The notes beneath the pieces are model-generated. The model saw only the letters and a program-made list of their open reading frames with translations, was not told where the DNA came from and searched no databases. The position numbers were made by a program, and so were the translations under genes. A stretch of DNA of 60,012 bases from an uncultured Clostridia bacterium (GTDB taxonomy: Bacteria > Bacillota > Clostridia > Oscillospirales > Ruminococcaceae): NCBI GenBank assembly GCA_947627985.1, contig CANQYD010000009.1:1-60012 (forward strand), given 5' to 3'. Below are positions 40,844 through 51,900 of the stretch, piece after piece; the stretch's first letter is position 1, and every line of letters starts with the position of its first letter.

Positions 40844-41485
40844 TTACTCCCATGCACCCTTAGTATAATTCTCATCAACCATATCGCTGATGCCGGCAAG
40901 GAGCATGATTATGCCCTGAACGCTTTGAGACCGTACGATGTAACGTCCCCTGCCGTCGCCGTCGGTTTTCTCGGCGATGACGTCGGCGGCAAGAAGCGGC
41001 TTCATGTGGTGATACGCCTGACCGGTCGACCCGAGACCGCAGACCTCGGTCAGCTCGGCGACGGTTTTCGGACTTTTGAGAAGTTCTACAAGTATTTTCA
41101 ACTTTGTCGCATTCCCGAGGCACGCCAAAACCTTGCTCGCCATGCCGCTTTCCGCAAGACTCATCAGGTCGTCGCAGGAAGCTGCTTTTTTGATCCAGTT
41201 TGACTGTCTGCCGCCGGAAGAAAATACTCCCAAGTAGGTTATCCTGCCGCTTGAGTCCTCCGCGTCGGCTGTTTCGCAGAGCTCCTCCATCATCTCCGAA
41301 AGCCGCTTGTCGGGGTGCATATTGTGCATGACGCGGACATTCTCCCGCCCCTCGGTATAGGGCTCGCGCCCGGCTTCTCTTGCATTCTCATGCCGCTCGG
41401 GTTCAAAGTTTTGGTCATTGATCGCTGCCCTCAACGCGGCGATCTCTTCCCACAGCTCGTCAATTTCCTTTTCGTAATCTCTCAT
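40844..41485 (-). CDS. ArsR-like winged-helix regulator with N-terminal coiled coil
   Basis: A 213-residue protein. Residues 3-22 (EKEIDELWEEIAALRAAIND) form a short coiled coil, and a charged linker follows. Residues about 110-190 are a winged helix of the ArsR/HxlR kind: ASKVLACLGNATKLKILVELL, SPKTVAELTEVCGLGSTGQA, YHHMKPLLAADVI. Effector binding residues are not apparent; there is no Cys metal site. Its own promoter is overlaid by palindromes (41511-41520 and 41579-41600), which suggests autoregulation. Whether it controls the uronide operon that converges on it is open. Confidence 0.8.
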   Translation of the reverse strand: MRDYEKEIDELWEEIAALRAAINDQNFEPERHENAREAGREPYTEGRENVRVMHNMHPDKRLSEMMEELCETADAEDSSGRITYLGVFSSGGRQSNWIKKAASCDDLMSLAESGMASKVLACLGNATKLKILVELLKSPKTVAELTEVCGLGSTGQAYHHMKPLLAADVIAEKTDGDGRGRYIVRSQSVQGIIMLLAGISDMVDENYTKGAWE

Positions 41486-41510
41486 AAGATACCTCCTGAT
41501 TATGGTTTTT

Positions 41511-41556
41511 CGGAATTCCGTAATTTTATAATAGCATATCTTCGGCAGATTGTCAA
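41511..41556 (-). promoter_or_regulatory. Promoter and start-site operator of the winged-helix regulator
   Basis: On the minus strand TTGACA (41551-41556), 17-bp spacer, TATTAT (41528-41533). Directly after the -10 comes AAAATTACGGAA running into the palindrome CGGAATTCCG (41511-41520). Confidence 0.75.
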
Positions 41557-41578
41557 TAGCTTTTTCAAAAAAATTTTA

Positions 41579-41600
41579 AAATTACGGAAAAGCGTAATTT
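41579..41600. promoter_or_regulatory. Upstream operator-like inverted repeat
   Basis: AAATTACG-gaaaag-CGTAATTT is a perfect eight-bp inverted repeat upstream of the -35 box. Its plus strand reads AAAATTACGGAA, exactly the 12-mer found at the other site on the minus strand. Confidence 0.65.
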
Positions 41601-41759
41601 AGTAGACATATCGGTGAAAGCGGAATCAAGCTCGTGGTTTATATGTTTAAATGATGTCACTTCCGGGTTGACAAACTTCCTTCCCGGCGATGTAGACATG
41701 CGGGGGTCATGCATGGTAAAATATAATCACCGCGGGAAAAATTTTTTGGAGGAATCATT
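41601..41759. other. Upstream region of the XRE gene
   Basis: TTGACA occurs at about 41670 with TGTAGA 17 bases later, and TATAAT at about 41722. A clear promoter pair cannot be assigned. GCATGT and ACATGC-like halves around 41695-41715 may form an operator. Confidence 0.3.
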
Positions 41760-42776
41760 ATGACACTTGGAAACAGAATCTTGGAATTGCGGGCTCGGTC
41801 GGGACTTTCTCAGGAGGATTTCGGGGAGATTTTCGGCGCTACCCGGCAGACCGTTTCGCGCTGGGAGTTGGATCTTGCAATCCCGGAAATCCAGAAAATC
41901 GTGCAGATGGCAAGGGTGTTCGGGGTCACGACCGACTCCATCATCTCGGACGGAATTTCGACCTTCGACGCCGATTTCAAGCGCTTTGTCTGCGGCATTT
42001 ATCGCAAAAAGGACATGCTGATCGCCGAGACCGAAAGGATTGCGATGATCTTCATCGACATGGGCGACGACCTTCGCGCCGAGCTCTATGAGGGAATGCA
42101 GGAGAACAAGTCGCTCAGAGCTTGGGCAGAGATAAATATCCATACAAAAAAGGCAAAATATGCCTATTGCGACGACGTGGGAAAGATCACGTCAAACCTT
42201 GACGGGGGCGGCGACATCGGCAAAAAATTTGACCGAAAGCAACTCGATAAGATGCAGAGGATCGAGACGTTTTTTGTGGACCGCAGCAAAAATCCCCTGC
42301 CGACAGTGCCCGAAGCCGGGTTCAAAACCTGCCTCACGAAGTGGCGCACCGGTACGAGATTTTACTGCCGTGACGGCGTGATATTCGCGTGCATTTACAT
42401 TAACGGCTTCGAGTACGTGTTCCATATGGTGCCCGGAAATCAGGAAAATATTTACTGCTCCGTCATCACAAACGAGGCGTTTGAGCTCGGAAATTGCGTG
42501 GGCAGACAGTATTTCAGGCTCCGGAATTTCGGCGATAACTCCGGCGATTTTGCGGTGAGCTTTTCGCGCCTAAACGACGAATTTAAGCGGGTGCGCCTGC
42601 CCTCCGGAGAGGACGGGATTGACTTTTCGGGGCAGAATAAAGTCTGCGACAATACCGCCGTAAAGCTCGAAAGGGTCAAGCGGTACACCGACACCCGGAT
42701 AACCGTCTCAAACTGCGGAGACGAGCTTAATTATTTCCGCGACGACGGGGACATGATCGAGAGGTTTGGAGGGTAA
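41760..42776 (+). CDS. XRE-family regulator with large C-terminal domain of unknown function
   Basis: A 338-residue protein. Residues 5-60 are a classical XRE helix-turn-helix (ILELRARSGLSQEDFGEIFG, then ATRQTVSRWELDLAIPEIQK). The remaining ~270 residues contain no domain that I recognise; they are mixed alpha/beta with many Arg, Asp and Phe (e.g. RTGTRFYCRDGVIFACIYIN, NFGDNSGDFAVSFSRLND) and could sense a small molecule. GGAGG lies seven bases before the ATG. It is divergent from the winged-helix regulator and converges on the giant surface protein gene. Confidence 0.82.
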   Translation: MTLGNRILELRARSGLSQEDFGEIFGATRQTVSRWELDLAIPEIQKIVQMARVFGVTTDSIISDGISTFDADFKRFVCGIYRKKDMLIAETERIAMIFIDMGDDLRAELYEGMQENKSLRAWAEINIHTKKAKYAYCDDVGKITSNLDGGGDIGKKFDRKQLDKMQRIETFFVDRSKNPLPTVPEAGFKTCLTKWRTGTRFYCRDGVIFACIYINGFEYVFHMVPGNQENIYCSVITNEAFELGNCVGRQYFRLRNFGDNSGDFAVSFSRLNDEFKRVRLPSGEDGIDFSGQNKVCDNTAVKLERVKRYTDTRITVSNCGDELNYFRDDGDMIERFGG

Positions 42777-42870
42777 TCAGGGGGGTTCCTGCATTAAAAT
42801 CCGGCGCCGGCACATATAGTTTAAAATGCAAACGGGAGTGAGCGTATGACGGAACTCCCGGCAATAAAGC

Positions 42871-42901
42871 GCGCACAACTCTCCGGCAGAGAGCTGTGCG
42901 C
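42871..42901. terminator. Shared terminator of the XRE and giant surface-protein genes
   Basis: GCGCACAACTCTC (42871-42883) pairs with GAGAGCTGTGCGC (42889-42901) with one mismatch around CGGCA. T-rich sequence follows in the plus direction, and CGCTTTATT in the minus direction. Confidence 0.75.
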
Positions 42902-42921
42902 ATTTGCATTATTTGATTGGT

Positions 42922-45900
42922 CTATCTGCGCTTTCGCTCAAGGAGAACCGTTAAAGCCGCAGCCGAGATCAGCGTCAAAATCGGGATGAATACCGCGGAG
43001 AAGCCGTTTTGGCCGCCACTTACATCGACATCATCAAACAGCTCGTCGGTCCTTGCCGGCTCGAACGGGTGATCGACCGTCTCCACAGGCAGGTTCACAA
43101 ACGACGCGACCTCCTCGCCTCCTGCCGAGACGGTTCCGCTGTCGCCGGTCGGCATCGAAATATAATCCTCCGTCGGCGTCTCGGAGACGGTGTAGCTCGT
43201 GCCCGCCGGAATTCCGCAGATCGTGACGCTCTCGCCGTCCTTTAAGAGCACCGATCCGCCGTTCGGAATGCTGCCGCTGTGCGATCCCGAGTAGCTGAAA
43301 CTTCCCGAGATTTCCCGACCGCGCGCGTCGAAGAATCTGACGGTGAAGGAGAACTCGCGGGCTTTATCGCCGCCGTCTCCGACGGTCTTCCAAACCGTCA
43401 GCCTGCCGTCGGGAACGCCGGGCTGATAGACGTTTCTGACGTTGACAAAGTCGGCTAAGGACTCATAATCTGCGGCGATTTCTCCGACGTCTCCGCTCGA
43501 TTTCACCGTGTGCCCGCGGCTGTCGGTCTCCGTGATCCGATAGCGCGTCCCGGTCGGAATATCCTCGATCGTGACGGTCTCGCCGTGCCCGATCGCGACC
43601 GTATCGCCGCTCTTGAGCTCACCCGAAATGCTGCCGCTGTAACGGTAGCTTTCGGCAAGCGGCTTGCCGTCGGGACCCGTAAGATCGATCCTGAATTCAA
43701 AGTCGCCGACGGTATCTCCCGCGTTTCCGCCGACCGTCTTTCTAAGGGTCAGACTGCCGAATTTTTTCTCGATCTCAACCTCGTTAGAAGGCGTATCTTC
43801 GGGATTATCCGGGTCTTCGGGAGGTCTGTGGGAAGCGGTTGCCATGTTCTTCCAGCTCTTTCCTGCTTCGGGAACAGTGACCTTAAAGCTCACCGTCTTC
43901 GAGGCGCCCTTAGCCATATCGCCGAGCTGCCATGTGATAATGCCGTCCGCCATGGTCCCGCCGTCTGAAATGCTGTCCTCGACAAGCTCAAGCCCCGCAG
44001 GAATCTCATCTTTGACCGTGACATCAACAGCCACCGAATCCTCCTCTCCGTCGCTCGTGACCGTGAGATAATATGTGACCTCGTCGCCGGGCTTGACTTC
44101 AAGCTTTTCCTTCGTGCGGCTGCCTTCTCCCACGCTCTGCTCTTTTTCGATTGAAATATGAGGCACGAATTCCTCAATTTCAACCTCGTTGGACGGGATA
44201 TCCTTTTCCGGCTCGCCGGGTTCATCGGGATTATCCGGATTGTTGGAATAATGCGTCGAAGCGCCGTTTATCCACTCCGTGTGCTCGGAAACCTGCGGGA
44301 CTGTGACGGTGAAATGTACAGTTGTGGATTTTCCGACATCAAGATCGCCGATTTTCCAAGTGATCGTAACGCCGTCTGAGCCGAGGCTTCCACCGTCGGA
44401 AATGCTGTCGGCAATAAGGCTGAGCCCATCGGGTATTTTGTCTGTTATCACAACATCTCTCGACGTGGTCTCGCCGTCGCTCGTGACGGTGAGATAATAT
44501 GTCACCTCGTCGCCGGGTTTGACCTCGAGCTTTTCCTTTGTTATATCGCCGCCGCTGACCTGCTGGGTTTTATCAATTGTGACATGGGGCACGGAAGGCG
44601 CAAGCTCATTCTCAAATGTCGGATCATCAGTAGTGTCGTCAAACTCATAAACGGAGGTTACAGAAAGCTCGCCCTTTGCGGGGTCTTCAACAACATCAAA
44701 CCGAACAGTGAGAGTTCTTTGATCGTAAATAACCTTCCCGCCGTTGTCGTCTTCCTTGACGGTGACGCTGTAGCTGCCGGCTTTGGTGAAGGCGATATTT
44801 CCAAACCGAGCGGTGCGAAGCGGTTCGGAAGCCTTCGCCGTCTTATTTTCGGGAAGGATCATTCCGCCGCCGGGATTATCTGCCTCGGTCATCGTGAAGC
44901 TGAAATCATACCCCGTCAGAGGTATCTCCTCGCCGTCTTTATAAAGCTTCTTGCCGACCGTGACCGCGTATTCGGTGCCTACGGGTGTATAGACGTTTTC
45001 AAAGACCGGTTCGCCGACATACTCGACGGAAATCTCCAAAACCCCGTCGTTATTATCATCGGTGACGTCGACGGTCGCCTTATGAGTCGCAGACGTGCTC
45101 TTAACGCCGTTTGCGTCATATTTTTTCTCGGCGACGGTGTAGCCGAATTTTCCTGTTTTGCCGAAGCTCATCTTGGGGAACGCGATCTTCCCGCCGTCTC
45201 CCGCTTTGACGGTATACACGCCGTCTACTGAGCCTTCAGGCATCGGGAAATCTTTTGAATCGGGGGTGAGGGTGAATTCATATCTTCCCGAATCTATCTT
45301 GTCGTCCCATTTTCTGCCGCCGCTTATTGTCTTTAGAGCCTCGATTTTTGCCTCGACCGGCTCGGGGGTATAGACATTCGTGAAGGTCGGCTTATCTTCG
45401 GAATATACGCCGTTTGCATAGGAATATGTGACCTCGGCGTGCAGAGCCTCATCTACAACGACCCTGACCTTCGCGGCGTTTTTGTCGGGGCTGAGTCTGT
45501 CTGCGGCGCCGCCTGTTTCTTTGATCTCATATTCATATGTGCCGGCTTTTTCGTAGGATATCGCCGGGAATGTGAACATGCCGCTCTTGCCGTCCGAAGC
45601 CGTAACGGCTTTTGCGATTACCGGTTCGGCATTTGAAGCCGCAGGCATGGGCGCGCCGTTTTTAGGCGTGAGGGTGAATTCGTATTTTCCGCTGTCCGAA
45701 GATGTCCATGCGCGACCGGAAATCGCCTTATTGCCGCCGATGATCGCAGTCCCGGGCGTGAATTTATTGACAAACCCGGCGCTGTTCTTATCGCCGTATT
45801 TGACGGAAGCCCGGAGCGCTCCTTCATCATCGGTCACGATGAAGATAACCGCGATACTGTTTTGATCTTTGGATATTCCGTGGATATTTTCGGGTATACC

Positions 45901-48900
45901 GTCCTCATAAAGGCTGTAGTAATAGTTGCCGGGTTCGGTGAACCCGATATCCTCAAAATTCACGTCTCCGCCGGTGCCGCCGCTGTTTGTGACCGCCTTT
46001 GCAGTCAGCTTATCCACGCCTGTCGGGAGAATTCCCTTTTTGCCGTTCTTATCCTGAATATCGGGGTCCGCGGGCTTTAAGATGAAGCCGTAAACGCCGT
46101 TATCAGCAGCTTTCCAGTCTCTTCCTTCGACGGTCTTGGACGCTTTTGCCGAAGCTTTCACAGGAGTGGGAACATACTTATTCTCAAACTCCGGCATATT
46201 TTCCGTGAACGCTTTGCCGTCCTTTGTGATCGCAACTTCGTCTTCAAGCGTGCCGTCGGAAGCTGCCGTCACGGTGACGGTCACGGTATAGACCGACCCG
46301 TCGTATTTAATGTGATCACCGTTTCCGGGGATCTCACGGATTTCGTAGACATACTCGCCTTCCTCAACATATTTTTCATTGAGAACGGTTATGCTGTCGC
46401 CCGTCTTTGAGGCTCCGAGACCGGTTACGGATACAGACCCCGATTTCCGATTTTCTTCGGGGATATTCCTGCCCGCAGCTTTTGTCTGCGTGACCGTGAA
46501 GGTGAAATCATAGGTCTTATCTTTGGGGATAGGACCGCTCAGGGTCTTCTTGGCGTTAAGGATCACGCTTGCAACTTTAGGATCAAAGGTGTTGTCGAAG
46601 ACAATCTTTTGAACCGATTCATTTCCGGATTTTTTGATTTCCGGGTCGCCGACCGTCTCAAGAGCGCCGTTATTATCTTCAACCGCAAATTTAACGGTGT
46701 ATGAATTGCTGCCGTAATGCACCGCCGGGAGGTTCGCGGAGGTATCCTCCGAAATCCTGAATTCATAGGTGCCCGCGGCTTTGAAAGTGAACCCGAACTT
46801 GCCGTCTTTTGTGACGGAAGTCTCCCCAAGCTTCGTCGTGAATGAGACTTCCGCGGTCTTATCATACTCGACCGCCGCAGCCTTCGTCGCGTCTGTAAGC
46901 TCGGCTTTGAAGCTGAATGTGTAGTTTCCGTCTCTCAGCTCCGGATCGCCGGTCAGATTCTTGGTAAAGCCGATTTCGTCTTTGACAGGCTCCGGCGTGT
47001 AGATATTTTCAAACTGAGCCGCCTTTGCATTGACCCCGATCTTGCCGGAATCGCCCGTGACCTTGCCCTTTTCATACTTTGCGCCGGTGGGGATATTTTC
47101 GGTTATCACATAATCCGCACCTGTCGGAAGATTTGTTATCTCTGCGGTCTCGCCCGGACTGAGCGTAAAGGTATATGTCCCGGAATTATCCGCCGTCATT
47201 TCCCTTTCCTCATTTCCGACCTTGTAGGGATAGCTGCCTCTGAGGGTCGCCTTTGATTCTTCGGGAAGGGTCAGCTTGAGAGTGAATTTAAACTCGGTCT
47301 TATCATCGACCGTCTTGCCCAAGAGATCGACGTACTTTTTGGTGACGCTGAGCTTGCCCGGGTCGGACTCTATCTCGTCGGAGGGTTCGTCGGGTTTGCC
47401 GGGGGTTGTGACTGCGTTTTTCCATACCTTGCTCTCGGCGATGTTTTTATCAACTGTCGCGGTGATTTTTACCTTTACTGTTTCGCCGCTTTTAAGCCTC
47501 GGGATCGTCCAACTGTACTTCACAAAGCCCGTCTCGGTTTCGTCCTTATTTTCGGTTACGCCTTTATCGGCGGGAGTGATTTCGGTTTTGTCTGCATTCA
47601 GCCATGTGGGTATTTTATCCTCAAAGCTGATATTTTCGCTGACCGAGCCTTCGTCGCCGGTGCCTGTAACGGTTACGGTGTATGTCACGCTCTCGCCGGG
47701 TTTCACGAAGATAAGCTTTCCGGTGTCGCCCGCGCCGAGGACCTTGGAGATGGCGTAGTCCGGTTTGAGGACGGTGTTGGTATACGCGACTGTTGATGTT
47801 TGACCCGCTTCGACCGTCCCGGTGCTGCTTGGGCAGCTCTGACTGTAATTATCAAAATCTTCCTCTGTCACCGTGTACTCGGTACCGAACGGGAGCTCAA
47901 AGACCGCTTTCTCATCGGCGTGAAGCTGAATTCTTCCCTCGCCGTCTTTGAGAATAACGCTCATATTTTGCTTTGAAGAGCCGCTCTTTTCCACTGCGTA
48001 ATTATAATCGCCCTCAAGATTTTTCGTGCCGATCTTAAATGAGAGCTTAAACGTGAATAAATCGGTCGCGTTTGCGGATGCGGCAGGCTCGACCTTCTTG
48101 GAAATTTCGAGCGTGCCTGTCTTTCTGGTGTTGGCGACGGTTGCTTCTGCCTCGAGGTTTTCAATGATGTTTCCGCTCGGATTTTCATACTTTGGTTCGT
48201 AATTTCCCGCGTTGATTTCTTCTATTTTGTATACCGCGCCGTTGGGAATGCCGCTTATTGTGACGGCTTCGTTTGGAGCAATATTCAAAAGATATGTTCC
48301 GTCAGCCTCGGAAGAAATCTGTCCGCCGGAGCCTGTGTAGGTAAGCGGTTTGGTGATCCTTTCACCGTCGGCGTCGGTCAGGGTCAGCTTAACGCTGAAT
48401 GCCGCGGGGTCGCCGTCATACGGATTTAAAATCTTTTTGGATATCTTCAATGAACCCACGCCGCGGGTGTTTGCAGCGGTCACAGATGATGATCCCGTGC
48501 TGACAGTACCTGTTGAGCCCGAAATTTCAGACTTATATCCGTTGATATAGCCGCTTGCGTCCACGCCATTTTCGGCGACGGTGTACGACGTGCCGTAAGG
48601 AAGCCCGGTGAATGTTGCATTCTCCCCTCCCCTGAGCTTGAATGTCGCCGTGAGAGCTCCGCTTGTATTATGTCCCCAAGTGACGATATTTGCAGGCACG
48701 GTGACATCATATTCATTTGCCAAAGTTACCCCCTCGGGGCTTGAGAACACGACGGTAAACTCAAACTGATCCGTCTCATCCCTGCCATCTCCGTCGATAA
48801 CCTTTGCAACGGTGAGTTTGCCGGTTTTAAGGGTGTTGGTTGCTGTCACTTCTACGGCTGCGCCGCCCGAAACCGTACCTTTTTCTGCTCCGGGAGCCTC

Positions 48901-51900
48901 GCCGAATGTCACATCATAATCGGTCGTATCCTCGGTTATTTCATATCCCGTTCCCGCAGGAAGACCGCTTACCGTCACGCTGCCGCCCGCCTTGACCTTT
49001 ACCGTCAAGACGTTGCCTTCTGCCGTAACATTTTTCTTATCGATGTCGACCGATACTGTCTCGGCAATATTTGTTAATGCCTTAAGATATGCGTCGACAT
49101 CAGCGTTGCCCGAATCGGGATTGGTCGGAGGCGTGAAGGTGATCTTAAATTCAAAATCACCTGCGGCATCGTCGGTAATTCCTTCAACTTTTTTACTGAG
49201 AGTAAGCTTGCCGGTCGGGTAATTGTAAAGCTCATACTCGCCCAAAACCTTATCGCCGCTGATATATTCGGCTGTGCCGCCGTGAGACACCAGAATGCCG
49301 ACATAATCGCCGTCTTTTTCCTTGACGCTCAGCTCTGTTCCCGTCGGAAGCCCGTAGATGACAAGTTTATCGCCGCTCCGCAGCGTTTTTGTGAATGTTT
49401 CGCCGACGGCAGCGTTGAGATTTATGCTCGGACCGCTTTGAATCTCGCCGGAGGTATAGACCCTCGCGACTGCGGTAACGCTGCCTTTGACCCATTTGGG
49501 AAGCTTTTGTATTGTCACCGTAACGTCAAAGCTTTCGTCCGAGAGAGACGCGCCGACTGCGCGCTTTGTCAGGGAAAATTCGGGGGATATAAAGTTAGTT
49601 ACAGTTGCGGTTGCGGGACTGTCGCCGTCGGCTGTGATCTTGCCCGTCCCGTTTTCCGCAAATGAGCCGTATGTCAGCGAATTGATCTCCGCCCCGTTTA
49701 CCGTTCCTCCCTGCTCGGCAACGGTGTAGCTTGCGCCGACGGGAAGCCCCGAGACCGTGACGGATTCGCCGGGCTTAATATTTACATATCCTATACCTTT
49801 TTTGTCAAATGTAACCTTTTCGGATTTAGCGGTATCGAATGTGCCCGAGACGGGAGTACCGGCGGAATTTTTAAGCTCGATGCGGAATCTGAACACCGCA
49901 TTCTCAAAGCTTTCCGCCCCCCGGACCTTCTTTTCGATCTTTAGCTTGCCTTCGGGGACCGTATTAACAAATTCAAGCGAAGCCCCGTCTTCGGTTACAT
50001 TTACCGTGCGGCCGTAATATGTTCCGCCGCTTGCGGGATATTCGGTGAGCTTATCATTGCCTACCGTGATATCGATATAACCGTCTGCGGGCTTGAACTC
50101 GCCGATATAGACCTGCGCGCCGATGGGAAGCTCATTTATAGTGACGGTATAACCGTGCTTGATACCGCTGATGACCCCTCCGCTTCTGACTTTGCCGGTT
50201 ATATCGGCACCGCCCGTCTTTACGGTATACGGATACTCCCCCGAAAGCTCTTTGCCGCTGTTATCCTTGATTGTAACGATAAAGTCAAAGGTCTTTTCGG
50301 GATTATCGCCCTCGGCGGGAGAAATCGTCTTTTTGAAGCTGACCTGCGAGATCATGACATTCTCATAATCCACCTTCAGGGTCTTTTTGCTGTTGACGGA
50401 TATTGCCCCCGTTTTCGATTCGTCCTTGGGCTTGATATTTTTTTGCTGATTCGCGCTGAGATTTTCCTTAACGGTGTAGATAGTCCCGTCGGGAAGATCG
50501 GTAAAGGAAATCTTATACCCGACTTTGAGTTTTACGGTTTCTTTCCATGTGTCTCCGGGCTTGATATCGGTGATGGTTCCCGAATCACCGGAAAGAAGTC
50601 TCGGTGCGCGGATATTGCGAATCTTGGGAAGACTTGCAAACGTGTTGAACGCAGAATCCGTCTCCACCTTCCAGCTGACGGTCAACGGGTCTTTTTTGAA
50701 GCTTTCCGACTCATCATATTGTTTGGCGATATAAACTGTACCGTCCTTTTCAACCGTATCAACGCCCTTTGAAGGGAATTTCAGGGTTATTGTGAAGTCA
50801 AACGCTTCAGACGGGCTGACGTTCATGGTCTTGAGTATCTCAAGATTGCCGAGCTTGGAGGGCTCGGGCTGTTTGGTATCGGCAAACTTAGCAGTTACAA
50901 CTACGCCGTCCGCGCCGCGAGATATCTTCACAAAACCGATATTGTCGATTTTGTAACCCTTGGGTGCGGTGATTTCCTTGATATAATACTCGCCTTCGGT
51001 GAGCCCGGTTATCGTTACAGTGCCGTCGGCATTGGTAGTCACCGTATCATAGAGATACAGTGACTTGCCGTCGTATGTCACAGGCTCGCCATCTTTACTC
51101 TCGCGCAGGGTGTATATCTCAAATTCTGCGCCCGAAAGTCCCGCGCCGGTGTCCGCGTCAGTCTTGACGATTGCGGCTTGCCATGTCTTGACGCTGTTCA
51201 CAGCCTTTATCGTGACGTCGGCTTCCTGATTGTAGATAAAGTCAAACTGCGCGTCATCAGCATTTCCGAAGCCTGCGAATGCGGTATCCGGGTCGTCTGC
51301 GATCTCGACGACATGATAATCCTTTATGTTGCTCAGATTAGTCTCCCATGTGAATTCATCCGCTCCTGCTTCATATTTATCATCATTCCACTCGGCAACC
51401 ATGGCATTTTCGAGCAGATATGTGCCGGAGGATTTACCTTTGCCAACGGTCACCGTGGCGACGGTAACATCTGTAATACCTTCACCTACAAGTGCATCAT
51501 GAATTCCCGACTCGGTGAAGTCGGTTATATTTACTCTATCATTGTTTTTATAAATGATAAATTTGAATGTCTTTTCCTCGGAAAGCTCATAGGGCTTGTC
51601 ACTGTCGTCTGTCACGACCTTTTCGATCGTAGGAGCCGACGGGAACTGAATGCCGACTATGGAAGGCTGGGAGGTGAGCTCATGTTCCGTGCCGCCTGTT
51701 CCGCCGCCTGAGCTGTCGGTATATTTATACCTGTAACCGAAGTTGTTCCAAGCGATCTGTCCCGGTGCAGCGGTGGGGTTGACAACAGCGTCGAATTCGA
51801 CGATGATTCGGCGTGTATGATTCTCTTCACCGGTATTGAGATACGTCTTGGCGTCAGTGCCGTTGATTATGATTCTGATAGAGCGATCGCTTTCCGGATC

